From: JBBQLG01 sp964251665
Lineage (GTDB): Bacteria > Bacteroidota > Bacteroidia > Cytophagales > Spirosomataceae
Reading direction: 5' to 3'
Assembly (NCBI GenBank): GCA_964251665.1
Contig: CAXUKO010000007.1
Coordinates: 244,716 to 308,715, forward strand
Length of the DNA stretch: 64,000 nt
Shown here: positions 15,556-23,662 of the stretch, in pieces
How the letters are laid out: each line of letters starts with the position of its first letter
Numbering within the stretch: position 1 is the stretch's first letter
The notes under the pieces: generated by a model
Told to the model about the DNA's origin: nothing
What the model saw: only the letters and a program-made list of their open reading frames with translations
The model's database searches: none
Translations under genes and position numbers: made by a program

Positions 15556-16751
15556 ACTTCCTGACCATCAACAACCACAGCATTCATTACCAGCACCTTA
15601 CGGGCGCGGGCGAACGCACGTTTGTGTTTATTAATTCGCTGGGTACGGACTTCCGAATCTGGGATGAGGTGGTAGCCCGGCTTCAACCCCACGGTGCCAT
15701 TCTGCGCTTCGATAAGCCCGGGCATGGCCTGTCCGAAACGCCGAAAACCGCGCTGACCATCAGCGACTACGGGGCTATAGTGGTTGGGTTACTGGATCAA
15801 CTGCACATCGACCGATGCGTATTGGTAGGTCTATCCATCGGCGGTGTCATTGGTCAGCACCTGGCCCTGACCCATCCCGACCGCATTGAAAAACTGGTAC
15901 TGAGCAACACAGCCCCGAAAATAGGGACGGCCGATGGCTGGAACGACCGGATGCAGACCGTACGGACATCGGGCATGGCGGCCGTTTCGGACGGGGTGCT
16001 GGAACGCTGGTTTCCGCCGGTATTTCGGAACGCGAACCAGGCCCGGGTAGCCGGATACCGGGCTATGATCGAACAAACCGACCCGGTCGGCTATAACCGG
16101 GCCTGTGAAGCCATTCGTGATGAAGACATGACCGACCAGATTCAGGAAATCACCCTGCCAACACTGGTTATCGGCGGCACCGACGACCTCGCCACCCCAC
16201 CCGAACTGGTACAGGCGATGGCCGATAAGATCGCTGGTGCCACCTGCCACATGATTGCTGGCGTCGGTCATATTCCCTGTGTACAAACGCCGGAGATCGT
16301 TGCTCAATTTATCCTTGACTTTACCTCCGACGATAAGCCTTCCGGGGTTGTTGCTTCCACTGATCACTCCCGCGAGAACCTGTACGAAACGGGTATGAAA
16401 ACCCGCCGGTCCGTGCTGGGCGACGCCCACGTGGATCGGTCGGAGGCTAACAAAACAGATTTGGACGTCGATTTTCAGCGATATATCACCGAAAACGCCT
16501 GGGGTATGGTCTGGTCGCGGCCCGGTCTGACCAAGCGCGAACGCAGTATGCTGACTATTGGACTAATGGCTGCACTTGGATTTAAGGAAGAACTGGCCAT
16601 GCACATCCGGGCAACGCCCAACACCGGTACATCGCCTAATGATGTGAAAGAGGTACTGCTGCAAACGGCCGTGTACGCCGGAGCACCGGCTGCCCTGAGT
16701 GCCCTGAAAATTGCCAAAGAAGTTTTAAACGAACTGGGCACCCCGGTCTGA
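15552..16751 (+). CDS. pcaL: Fused 3-oxoadipate enol-lactonase / 4-carboxymuconolactone decarboxylase (399 aa)
   Basis: Residues 1-260 are an alpha/beta-hydrolase with nucleophile Ser95 (VGLSIGG), an acid residue at Asp211 or 212 (GGTDDLATP) and His240 (GVGHIPC); this is PcaD, the enol-lactone hydrolase. Residues about 278-399 are the carboxymuconolactone decarboxylase domain (YETGMKTRRSVLGDAHVDR, then ATPNTGTSPNDVKEVLLQ and YAGAPAAL), which is PcaC. A linker at 258-276 joins them. The fusion performs two consecutive steps of the beta-ketoadipate pathway; similar fusions are known as PcaL in other phyla. A 30-bp stem hairpin follows before pcaH. Confidence 0.95.
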   Translation: MNFLTINNHSIHYQHLTGAGERTFVFINSLGTDFRIWDEVVARLQPHGAILRFDKPGHGLSETPKTALTISDYGAIVVGLLDQLHIDRCVLVGLSIGGVIGQHLALTHPDRIEKLVLSNTAPKIGTADGWNDRMQTVRTSGMAAVSDGVLERWFPPVFRNANQARVAGYRAMIEQTDPVGYNRACEAIRDEDMTDQIQEITLPTLVIGGTDDLATPPELVQAMADKIAGATCHMIAGVGHIPCVQTPEIVAQFILDFTSDDKPSGVVASTDHSRENLYETGMKTRRSVLGDAHVDRSEANKTDLDVDFQRYITENAWGMVWSRPGLTKRERSMLTIGLMAALGFKEELAMHIRATPNTGTSPNDVKEVLLQTAVYAGAPAALSALKIAKEVLNELGTPV

Positions 16752-16771
16752 TACACTGTGCAACTGATCGG

Positions 16772-16846
16772 TTTTTGTCATCCTGACGCAGGAAGGATCT
16801 TCGCTACCAAGCTTCTAAGATCCTTCCTGCGTCAGGATGACAAAAA
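16772..16846. repeat. TGTCATCC hairpin, copy 1 (30-bp stem)
   Basis: Arms 16772-16801 and 16817-16846 are perfectly complementary around a 15-base loop containing CTACCAAG. Constant stem blocks are TTTTGTCATCCTGA and GAAGGATCTT; the variable five bases are CGCAG, matched by CTGCG. It lies between two plus-strand genes, pcaL and pcaH. Six bases of A/T tail on each side would allow terminator-like folding. Confidence 0.9.
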
Positions 16847-16925
16847 AATTCTCAATAAATTATTCAAATAGCTTTTCTCTTACACTGGGTTTCGACCGGA
16901 TGTAGTCAATCAGCTTATTCCCGAC

Positions 16926-17612
16926 ATGGAAACAATCAATCTCGACGTACAGCCCCCGCATCTGTACCCCGATTATAAATCGACAATCTACCGAAGCCCG
17001 ACCCGGCCACTACTGCCCGTTCGCGAGCTGATTCGGGATTTGAGTCTGCCGGTTTTCGGCGCGTCAGTGCTACAGCAATTTGATAACGACCTCACCAAAA
17101 ACGCCCGTATCAACGGCGAACCAATTGGCGAACGCATTAAGGTTGCGGGCCGGGTGCTGGACGACACCGGCCGGGCGTTACCCAACGTGCTGATCGAAAT
17201 CTGGCAGGCCAATTCGGCGGGTCGGTATGTTCATAAAGCTGAAATTCACGATGCCCCGCTCGACCCTAATTTTCTGGGTGGGGGCCGCGTGTTGACCGAC
17301 AGCGAAGGCAACTATTCGTTCTACACCATCAAGCCGGGGGCCTATCCGTGGGGCAATCACTACAATGCCTGGCGGCCCAATCATATCCATTTTTCGGTGC
17401 TGGGGCATCAGATCGAGCATCGGCTGGTAACACAGATGTACTTCCCCGGCGACCCGCTGTTCGACTATGATCCTATTTTTCAATCTGTACCCAAACATGC
17501 CCGTGACCTGCTGATTGCCAAATTCCGCATGGACTGGACTGACCCCGAATTTGCGCTGGCGTACCAGTTCGACATGGTGCTCAACGGCCGCCACAGAACC
17601 CCTTTCGAGTAA
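16926..17612 (+). CDS. pcaH: Protocatechuate 3,4-dioxygenase beta subunit (228 aa)
   Basis: The iron-binding subunit of the intradiol ring-cleaving dioxygenase that turns protocatechuate into 3-carboxy-cis,cis-muconate. The four Fe(III) ligands are all present with the spacing of the Pseudomonas enzyme: Tyr101 (GRYVHK), Tyr140 (GAYPWG), His153 and His155 (NHIHF). The N-terminal IYRSPTRPLLPV segment and the closing FDMVLNGRHRTPFE are also family-typical. The stop codon shares one base with the pcaG start (TAATG), so the two subunits are translated together. Confidence 0.97.
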   Translation: METINLDVQPPHLYPDYKSTIYRSPTRPLLPVRELIRDLSLPVFGASVLQQFDNDLTKNARINGEPIGERIKVAGRVLDDTGRALPNVLIEIWQANSAGRYVHKAEIHDAPLDPNFLGGGRVLTDSEGNYSFYTIKPGAYPWGNHYNAWRPNHIHFSVLGHQIEHRLVTQMYFPGDPLFDYDPIFQSVPKHARDLLIAKFRMDWTDPEFALAYQFDMVLNGRHRTPFE

Positions 17613-18211
17613 TGGAACGACTACGCCAAACCCCCTCCCAGACGGTCGGGCCCTTCTTTGCTTACAGCCTGACCGCCGTACAATATGGCTACCCCTACGA
17701 TAGCATCGTCAATCACGCGTTACTTGGTCCCGACACGCCGGGCGAGCGGATTTTCATCACCGGACGGGTGCTGGATGGTCACGGCAACCCCGTTCCCGAC
17801 GCCGTAATCGAACTCTGGCAGGCCGATGCAGCGGGGCAGTACCGCACCGCACCCATCAGTCCGACCGATGCCGACGGCGCCGATTTCACCGGTTTTGGCC
17901 GCGTCGGAACAGGTACGCAACCGGGAGCCGTATTCCGGTTTGAAACAATAAAACCGGGCTCAACGGGCGCAGGGCAATCTCCGCACATTAATGTTATCCT
18001 GTTCATGCGGGGATCGCTGCGGACCTTGTATACCCGGCTCTATTTTTCGGACGAAGCGACCGCCAACAGCGAAGACGACCTCCTGAACGCTATCCCCGCA
18101 GAACGACGGCAGACCTTAATCGCCAATAAGAGTAACGCACCCGGCGGTGTCGTATATCACCTCGATATTCAGCTTCAGGGGGATCAGGAGACGGTATTTT
18201 TTGATATATAA
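17612..18211 (+). CDS. pcaG: Protocatechuate 3,4-dioxygenase alpha subunit (199 aa)
   Basis: The partner subunit that shapes the active site. The hallmark TPSQTVGPFFAYSL is at residues 6-19, the shared jelly-roll core appears in GRVLDGHGNPVPDAVIELWQ, and the Fe ligands of the beta subunit are absent, as expected. The start overlaps the pcaH stop by one base. After the stop lies a 272-bp repeat composite separating this gene from pcaIJ. Confidence 0.96.
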   Translation: MERLRQTPSQTVGPFFAYSLTAVQYGYPYDSIVNHALLGPDTPGERIFITGRVLDGHGNPVPDAVIELWQADAAGQYRTAPISPTDADGADFTGFGRVGTGTQPGAVFRFETIKPGSTGAGQSPHINVILFMRGSLRTLYTRLYFSDEATANSEDDLLNAIPAERRQTLIANKSNAPGGVVYHLDIQLQGDQETVFFDI

Positions 18212-18216
18212 ACGAT

Positions 18217-18488
18217 GGCACGCGGATTAGACGGATGCCTGCGGCAGGGCGGATTCTCGGTTGTCTGACCCGCTAAGGTTAGTTTTAAGTTGCTGTTCAG
18301 AATGGGAAACCAGACAGTTGATTTGTCATCCTGAGGCACGAAGGATCTTAAAGGCTGGTTACTAAGATCCTTCGTGCCTCAGGATGACAAACTCACCGGT
18401 GATTTTGATGCCGGCAATTGAACCATAAAACAGCTTTTAAATCCGCCTTTATCCGCGCTGCCGCAGGCATCCGCCCAATCCGCGTGCC
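18217..18488. mobile_element. MITE-like composite, 272 bp, with 31-bp terminal inverted repeats
   Basis: The ends at 18217-18247 (GGCACGCGGATTAGACGGAT...) and 18458-18488 are inverted repeats matching at 29 of 31 positions. There is no coding capacity. A TGTCATCC hairpin sits inside at 18322-18391. A shorter, diverged relative lies at 14181-14299. It could be a non-autonomous element, or two separate repeats that happen to face each other; no clear target duplication was seen. Confidence 0.6.
18322..18391. repeat. TGTCATCC hairpin, copy 2 (29-bp stem)
   Basis: Arms 18322-18350 and 18363-18391 are perfectly complementary, loop AAGGCTGGTTAC. The variable five bases are GGCAC paired with GTGCC. 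On the opposite strand the loop reads GTAACCAGCC, so this copy is inverted relative to copy 1. It lies between plus-strand pcaG and pcaIJ, inside the MITE-like composite. Confidence 0.88.
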
Positions 18489-18508
18489 AATAATTAATCC
18501 GAAAACGA

Positions 18509-19855
18509 ATGAAGCAGGTACCTCAGATAACCCCGGCTGAAGCAGCCGCTAAAGTCAATGACGGCGACGTGCTGCTTGGCGGTGGATTCGGCATGACCGG
18601 CAATCCCGTTCACCTGCTCAATGCCCTCGCCGACACGCAGACCCGCAACCTTACCTTTATCGGCAATAACGTCGGCGAACCGGGTTTGGGGGGCGGCAAA
18701 CTGCTGCTGAACGGGCAGATCAGGAAGATGATCGGCTCGTTTTTCACCAGCAACCCCGATGCCGTGAAAGCCGCCCAATCCGGTCAGGTAGCGTACGAAC
18801 TGCTGCCGCAGGGCACCTTAGCCGAAGCCATCCGGGCCGGGGGCGCGGGGATCGGCGGTTTCTACACACCCACGTCGGCCGGTACGCTGCTGGCGCAGGG
18901 CCGCGACACCCGGACGATTAACGGCCGGGAGCAGGTATTTATCGAAGGCATTCGGGGTAACGTGGCCTTTGTGCGGGCGTGGAAAGCCGATACGGCGGGC
19001 AATCTCACCTACCGCATGACTGAACAGAATTTTAACCGGGCGATGGCCGCAGCCGCCGATCTGGTCATTGCCGAAGTAGAAGAAATCGTACCCGTTGGCA
19101 CTATCGACCCCAATAACATTCATACCCCCGGCTGCTTCGTGGATTTTCTGGTGCAGGCCACCCTATCACCGGCCGATCTGGGTTCGTCAGCCTCGGTAAA
19201 CACGGCCCGGAAGCCATCCGAATCGCGGCTCAACATGGCCAGGCGCGCCTTCGCCGAACTCCAAAAAGGCGACGTCGTAAACCTCGGCATCGGTATTCCA
19301 ACGCTGGTTGCCGACCTGATAAAGCCCGAAGACGGCATTATTCTGCATACCGAAAACGGGATGCTGGGCGTTGGACCAACCCCGGCCGATGGCGGTGGGG
19401 CGCTGGACTACCCGGTCAATGCGGGTAAGATGCCCGTCACGGCCCTGCCCGGCAGCAGCTACTTCGACAGTGCCGATTCGTTCGGGATGATTCGCGGGGG
19501 CCACGTCGATGTGGCAGTCATGGGTGGTTTAGAGGTTGATGAACAGGGTAATCTGGCCAACTGGGCCGTACCCGGCAAGCCCCTGCTGGGCGTGGGTGGT
19601 GCGATGGATCTGGCGTCGGGTGCCCGAAAACTCATCATCACCCTCACCCACGCCGACCCCGACGGCACCTCGAAAGTAGTACCCCAATGTACCTTACCGC
19701 TCACTGCCGAGGGTGTCGTTGATCTGGTCATCACCGATTTAGCCGTATTTGCGTACCCGAACGGTCAACTTACTTTACTCGAACTCATGCCCGGTGCCAC
19801 ACTCGACGACGTTCGGGCAAAGACAGCGGCCCGGTTCATCGAAAAACTTTCCTGA
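18509..19855 (+). CDS. pcaIJ: Fused 3-oxoadipate CoA-transferase, subunits A and B (448 aa)
   Basis: Transfers CoA from succinyl-CoA to 3-oxoadipate. Residues 1-218 form the A part (LGGGFGMTGNPVHLL; LLPQGTLAEAIRAGGAGIGG) and 240-448 the B part (VNLGIGIPTLVADLI; catalytic Glu282 in HTENGMLGVGP). A Ser/Ala-rich linker at 219-239 joins them. The order A-B in one chain is like the animal enzyme SCOT, whereas pca clusters more often encode two proteins. Two bases separate it from pcaF. The split paralogue at 8723-10181 makes two CoA-transferases within 11 kb. The specificity is inferred from the cluster. Confidence 0.93.
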   Translation: MKQVPQITPAEAAAKVNDGDVLLGGGFGMTGNPVHLLNALADTQTRNLTFIGNNVGEPGLGGGKLLLNGQIRKMIGSFFTSNPDAVKAAQSGQVAYELLPQGTLAEAIRAGGAGIGGFYTPTSAGTLLAQGRDTRTINGREQVFIEGIRGNVAFVRAWKADTAGNLTYRMTEQNFNRAMAAAADLVIAEVEEIVPVGTIDPNNIHTPGCFVDFLVQATLSPADLGSSASVNTARKPSESRLNMARRAFAELQKGDVVNLGIGIPTLVADLIKPEDGIILHTENGMLGVGPTPADGGGALDYPVNAGKMPVTALPGSSYFDSADSFGMIRGGHVDVAVMGGLEVDEQGNLANWAVPGKPLLGVGGAMDLASGARKLIITLTHADPDGTSKVVPQCTLPLTAEGVVDLVITDLAVFAYPNGQLTLLELMPGATLDDVRAKTAARFIEKLS

Positions 19856-19857
19856 TT

Positions 19858-21060
19858 ATGCCCGAAGCCTATATCTGTGATTATATCCGCACGCCCATTG
19901 GCCGCTACGGCGGTAGTTTAGCCTCCGTCCGGCCCGACGACCTGGCCGCTATCGTGCTGAAAAGCCTGATGGAACGCAACCCCGCCGTGGACTGGTCGCG
20001 GGTGGACGATGTCATTCTCGGCTGTGCCAACCAGGCGGGCGAAGACAACCGGAACATCGCCCGCATGGCGGCTCTGCTGGCTGGTTTTCCCGTTAACGTG
20101 AGTGGCACAACGATCAACCGGCTCTGTGGGTCGGGTATGGAGGCCGTCAGCACGGCCTCCCGGCAGATCAAATCCGGCGAGGCTGATCTGGTCATTGCCG
20201 GGGGCGTTGAGAGTATGTCCCGCGCCCCGTTTGTCATGCCCAAAGCCGAAAGTGCCTACGCCCGTTCCGCCGAAATTTTTGATACAACCATCGGCTGGCG
20301 GTTTGTGAATTCGCAGATGAAGGCCCTGTACGGCGTAGATTCCATGCCCGAAACCGGCGAAAACGTAGCCGCCGATTTCGACGTATCGCGCGACGATCAG
20401 GACTTGTTTGCCCTCCGCAGTCAGCAGAAAGCAGGTGCCGCTATTGCCCGGGGTCGATTCAGTCAGGAGATTGTGCCGGTCACGGTGAAACAGGGCAAAA
20501 CGACCGTTGTGGTCGATACCGATGAACACCCGCGCCCAAACACCACGCTGGAGCAGTTGGCGAAATTAGGAACGCCCTTTAAGGCCAACGGCACCGTCAC
20601 GGCGGGGAACGCGTCGGGTGTGAACGACGGGGCCGCCGGGTTACTGATCGCGTCCGAAGCCGCCATCAAGCAATACGGCCTCACCCCGATAGCACGAATT
20701 TTAGGCGGAGCCACGGCGGGAGTTCCACCCCGCGTGATGGGTATTGGTCCCGTACCGGCCACGCAGAAATTACTGGCTATCCTCGGGCTAACCCTCGCCG
20801 ATTTCGATCTAATCGAACTAAATGAAGCCTTCGCCAGTCAAAGCCTGGCAGTGTTGCGGCAGTTGGGTATTGCCGACGATGATACGCGGGTAAACCCCAA
20901 TGGCGGAGCGATTGCGCTGGGTCATCCGCTGGGTATGTCGGGGGCCAGATTGGTCGGTACGGCCGCGCTGGATCTGCGGGAGCGGCAGGCTGGCCGGGCA
21001 CTCACGACCATGTGCATCGGCGTGGGTCAGGGTATTTCACTGGCGATGGAACGGGTATAA
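19858..21060 (+). CDS. pcaF: 3-oxoadipyl-CoA thiolase (400 aa)
   Basis: A degradative thiolase with the full catalytic set: nucleophile Cys90 (INRLCGSGMEAV), His356 (GHPLGMSGAR) and Cys386 (CIGVGQG). It splits 3-oxoadipyl-CoA into succinyl-CoA and acetyl-CoA, the final step of the pathway. The N-terminal ICDYIRTPIGRYGGSLASVRPDDL is typical of the PcaF/PaaJ branch. Length matches the family (about 400). It directly follows pcaIJ and is 13 bases from pcaB. Confidence 0.95.
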   Translation: MPEAYICDYIRTPIGRYGGSLASVRPDDLAAIVLKSLMERNPAVDWSRVDDVILGCANQAGEDNRNIARMAALLAGFPVNVSGTTINRLCGSGMEAVSTASRQIKSGEADLVIAGGVESMSRAPFVMPKAESAYARSAEIFDTTIGWRFVNSQMKALYGVDSMPETGENVAADFDVSRDDQDLFALRSQQKAGAAIARGRFSQEIVPVTVKQGKTTVVVDTDEHPRPNTTLEQLAKLGTPFKANGTVTAGNASGVNDGAAGLLIASEAAIKQYGLTPIARILGGATAGVPPRVMGIGPVPATQKLLAILGLTLADFDLIELNEAFASQSLAVLRQLGIADDDTRVNPNGGAIALGHPLGMSGARLVGTAALDLRERQAGRALTTMCIGVGQGISLAMERV

Positions 21061-21073
21061 ACACCAACAAAAC

Positions 21074-22438
21074 ATGGCTACGGTTTTCGATTCGCCTATT
21101 TTCTCGCAGTACCTGTCCGACGAAGCGACCGTCCGCCTGTTATCCGACGAGCAGCAGATCGCGATGCTGCTCCGGGTCGAAATTGCGCTGGCAAAGGCGC
21201 AAGCAACGGTCGGTCTAATCCCTGCCGAAGCCGCCCAGACTATTGCCGACCGGTTAGCCAATTTCCGGCCCGATCCGCAAGTACTGGCCGACAGTACCCG
21301 TCAGAACGGCGTACCGATCATCGGGCTGCTGGCTTTAGCGAAAAAACAGTTACCCGAATCAGCCGTGGGCTACCTTCACTTCGGCGCAACCTCGCAGGAC
21401 ATTATTGATACAGCCTCTGTGCTGACCATGCAGGCTGTTATTACCCTTCAGGAAGCCCGCATTCGGGAAATCATTCAGGGATTGGCCAACCTCATCGAGC
21501 GTCATTCCCACACGATAGCTATTGCCCGCACCCGTACGCAGCAGGCGGTTCCGGTGCTGTTCGGGCTGAAAGTCAGTGCATGGATCAGTCCGTTGCTGCG
21601 TCACCTCACCCGGCTGGAGCAACTCAGGCCCCGGCTGCTGGTTGTGCAGTTGGGTGGTTCGGCGGGATCGCTGGCGGCAATGGGCGATAACGGGTTGCAG
21701 GTGAGCGAACGGCTGGCAGCAGAGTTACAGCTTGGCTTTTTGCCCACGCAATGGCATAGTCAGCGCGACGCGATAGTCGAATACGGGAGCTGGCTGGCGC
21801 TGGTGACGGGAACGCTGGGCAAATTTGGCCAGGATATGCTCACAATGGCCCAGTCGGAAGTGGGCGAAGTGGCCGAAGGCGGAGCTGGCGATACGGGCAA
21901 GTCGAGCACGATGCCCCATAAAAGCAACCCCGTGCTGAGCGAAACGCTGGTTGCTTTAGCCCGGTTTAATGCGGGGCTGGCCGCGAATCTGTTCCATAGC
22001 CTGATTCACGGCAACGAGCGCGACGGCACCGCCTGGCTCCTCGAATGGCTGAGTCTGCCGCCGATGATGACAGCCGCCGGCACGGCCCTCAAACACGCAT
22101 CGGAACTGAGCCGGTCGCTGGTCATCAACGAACGGGCGATGGCCAAAAACGTAGCCCTGTCGCACGGGCTGGTCATGTCCGAAGCCGCCACGTTTGCGCT
22201 GACTGACTTCATGCCCCGCGCCGATGCGCAAAATCTCGTTCAGAAAGCCTGCCAGTTGGTTGATACAGATAGCATTGACCTGACCGACGCCCTGCACCGG
22301 CTAACGCCCGATCTGCGTATCGACTGGCGGGTTATTCTCCAGCCGGAAAACTACCTGGGGTCGGCGCGGCAGATGATTGCGGGGGTGCTGGACGAGGTTA
22401 GGAAAACCCCAACCCCTGAAGGGGCTTCACGGAGTTAG
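21074..22438 (+). CDS. pcaB: 3-carboxy-cis,cis-muconate cycloisomerase (454 aa)
   Basis: A member of the aspartase/fumarase superfamily that forms 4-carboxymuconolactone. Visible motifs are HFGATSQDIIDTA (about residues 99-111), TRTQQAVPVLFG, and the superfamily signature KSSTMPHKSNPV. I start at the ATG at 21074, which gives MATVFDSPIFSQYLSD, the normal PcaB start; the open frame upstream is a shadow of pcaF. The C-terminus ends KTPTPEGASRS, encoded by the left half of an 82-bp palindrome, so the natural end has been replaced or extended. Its position last in the cluster, after the genes for later steps, is unremarkable. Confidence 0.94.
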   Translation: MATVFDSPIFSQYLSDEATVRLLSDEQQIAMLLRVEIALAKAQATVGLIPAEAAQTIADRLANFRPDPQVLADSTRQNGVPIIGLLALAKKQLPESAVGYLHFGATSQDIIDTASVLTMQAVITLQEARIREIIQGLANLIERHSHTIAIARTRTQQAVPVLFGLKVSAWISPLLRHLTRLEQLRPRLLVVQLGGSAGSLAAMGDNGLQVSERLAAELQLGFLPTQWHSQRDAIVEYGSWLALVTGTLGKFGQDMLTMAQSEVGEVAEGGAGDTGKSSTMPHKSNPVLSETLVALARFNAGLAANLFHSLIHGNERDGTAWLLEWLSLPPMMTAAGTALKHASELSRSLVINERAMAKNVALSHGLVMSEAATFALTDFMPRADAQNLVQKACQLVDTDSIDLTDALHRLTPDLRIDWRVILQPENYLGSARQMIAGVLDEVRKTPTPEGASRS

Positions 22439-22484
22439 ATACCGGTATCTAACTCCGTGAAGCCCCTTCAGGGGTTGGGGTTTT
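22403..22484. repeat. Perfect 82-bp palindrome without loop at the end of pcaB
   Basis: Bases 22403-22443 and 22444-22484 are exact reverse complements. It contains AACCCCTGAAGGGGCTTCAC on the left arm and meets at GATACCGGTATC. It covers the pcaB stop codon and the gap to the convergent phytase gene. It shares the CCCCAACCCC core with the repeat at 12761. It could terminate transcription in both directions, and would be a strong cruciform former. Confidence 0.92.
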
Positions 22485-22496
22485 GCGGGTATATGT

Positions 22497-23585
22497 CTAT
22501 TTAATCGCCTTTAACTCCTTACCGGCGATATCCTCCCAGCGGTAGAGTTCAAACGTTTTGTTGTCGCTCATGGCGACGAACAGGCCATGCCGGGTTTTCT
22601 CATTCAGGGAAACAGACACCGTTTCGGAGCCGTCGCTTTGCCGAGCCGTTACCGTTACGACTTTCAGCAGCGTATGGTTGAACGGGTTCCGGGCGGTACC
22701 CTCCCGACTGAAGATATGAAACTTGTTCGCGCCCTGATCTGATACCAGAATGTAGCCCGTGCTATCGGTAAGGTTATAAATCGAAATGCCCTCATGGTCC
22801 TGCGTAAAGCCCGTTGTGGCAAACAGAGCCAGTTCTTTATTTCCTTTTTCAGGGTCGGCGTAGTATTGGTGAACGCCCTTACCTTCATCCGAATAATAGA
22901 CGAAACCCAACTGATCATCTACGGCGATGGATTCGATTTCTTTTAGCCCGCTGTAGTTACCGAATTTCCGAACCAGCGTTGCCTGCACCTGTCCGCTGCC
23001 ATTATCGTCCAGCCGGTATTGCCAGAGGTATGTCCCATCCGTGGGGCCGCTTTTTCGCCCGACAATCGCGTAAATCACGCCCGCTTTCGTCCGGTACAGG
23101 GAGATGCCCATCAGGTCGCGGTAGTCAGTACCCGTTTCGCCGACGAACATATCCAGCCCACCACCATCGACCGGTTTCATATCCGGCAGGGAGTAGATGC
23201 GCAGTTTGTGGGTGAACCGCTCCGTTGTAACGGCAATGTCAGTTGGTTTGCCCTGCAATAAAAGCCCGTACTCAACGTCCACATTATCCGGGCGTTGCAA
23301 TCCTCTAACGACTTTATCCGACTGGGTTTTACCGTTTAGATCAAACACGTACAAACCGCCGTCCTGATCTTTGTCCGTACCGATAATGAGGCTTTTAGCC
23401 GGGTCCTTAGGGTCAACCCATACCGCCGGGTCGTCGGTGTCGTGCCCGACCGGGTCGGTAATGGCAAAGGGTTTTATTACAGTGGTCGTACCCAGAACGC
23501 CGGTAGCCGGTGCATTGGTCTGCAACGCCTGTTTCTGGCAGGCTACCACTGTCAGCACACTACCGATCAGCAACAGAACTTTCAT
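22497..23585 (-). CDS. Beta-propeller phytase lipoprotein (362 aa)
   Basis: Belongs to the 3-phytase family of calcium-dependent six-bladed propellers, which release phosphate from phytate outside the cytoplasm. Family pieces include DTDDPAVWVDPKDPAKSLIIGT near the mature start, GLYVFDLNGK, LRIYSLPD, EIESIAVDDQLGFVYYSDEG and HEGISIYN. The start at 23585 gives a lipoprotein signal MKVLLLIGSVLTVVAC (Cys16). It is the last of three minus-strand genes with a beta-helix lipoprotein and a TonB receptor, which suggests a phosphate or phytate acquisition unit. A hairpin lies in the 77-base gap upstream. Confidence 0.93.
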   Translation of the reverse strand: MKVLLLIGSVLTVVACQKQALQTNAPATGVLGTTTVIKPFAITDPVGHDTDDPAVWVDPKDPAKSLIIGTDKDQDGGLYVFDLNGKTQSDKVVRGLQRPDNVDVEYGLLLQGKPTDIAVTTERFTHKLRIYSLPDMKPVDGGGLDMFVGETGTDYRDLMGISLYRTKAGVIYAIVGRKSGPTDGTYLWQYRLDDNGSGQVQATLVRKFGNYSGLKEIESIAVDDQLGFVYYSDEGKGVHQYYADPEKGNKELALFATTGFTQDHEGISIYNLTDSTGYILVSDQGANKFHIFSREGTARNPFNHTLLKVVTVTARQSDGSETVSVSLNEKTRHGLFVAMSDNKTFELYRWEDIAGKELKAIK

Positions 23586-23609
23586 GATAGGAAACAATAA
23601 AGTGGGGAA

Positions 23610-23655
23610 ACGGCTAACCCCGGCCTGTGTTGTAGCCAGAACCAGGGTTAGCCGT
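23610..23655 (-). terminator. Hairpin between the beta-helix lipoprotein and phytase genes
   Basis: ACGGCTAACCC (23610-23620) pairs with 23645-23655 around a 24-base loop. It lies eight bases after the beta-helix gene's stop on the minus strand. Without a U-run on that strand it may attenuate or stabilise the message rather than stop it. Confidence 0.5.
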
Positions 23656-23662
23656 CAATTAC

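Noticed and set aside
20900..21073. Upstream extension of pcaB
   Set aside because: It lies inside pcaF in another frame; the ATG at 21074 gives the normal PcaB start.
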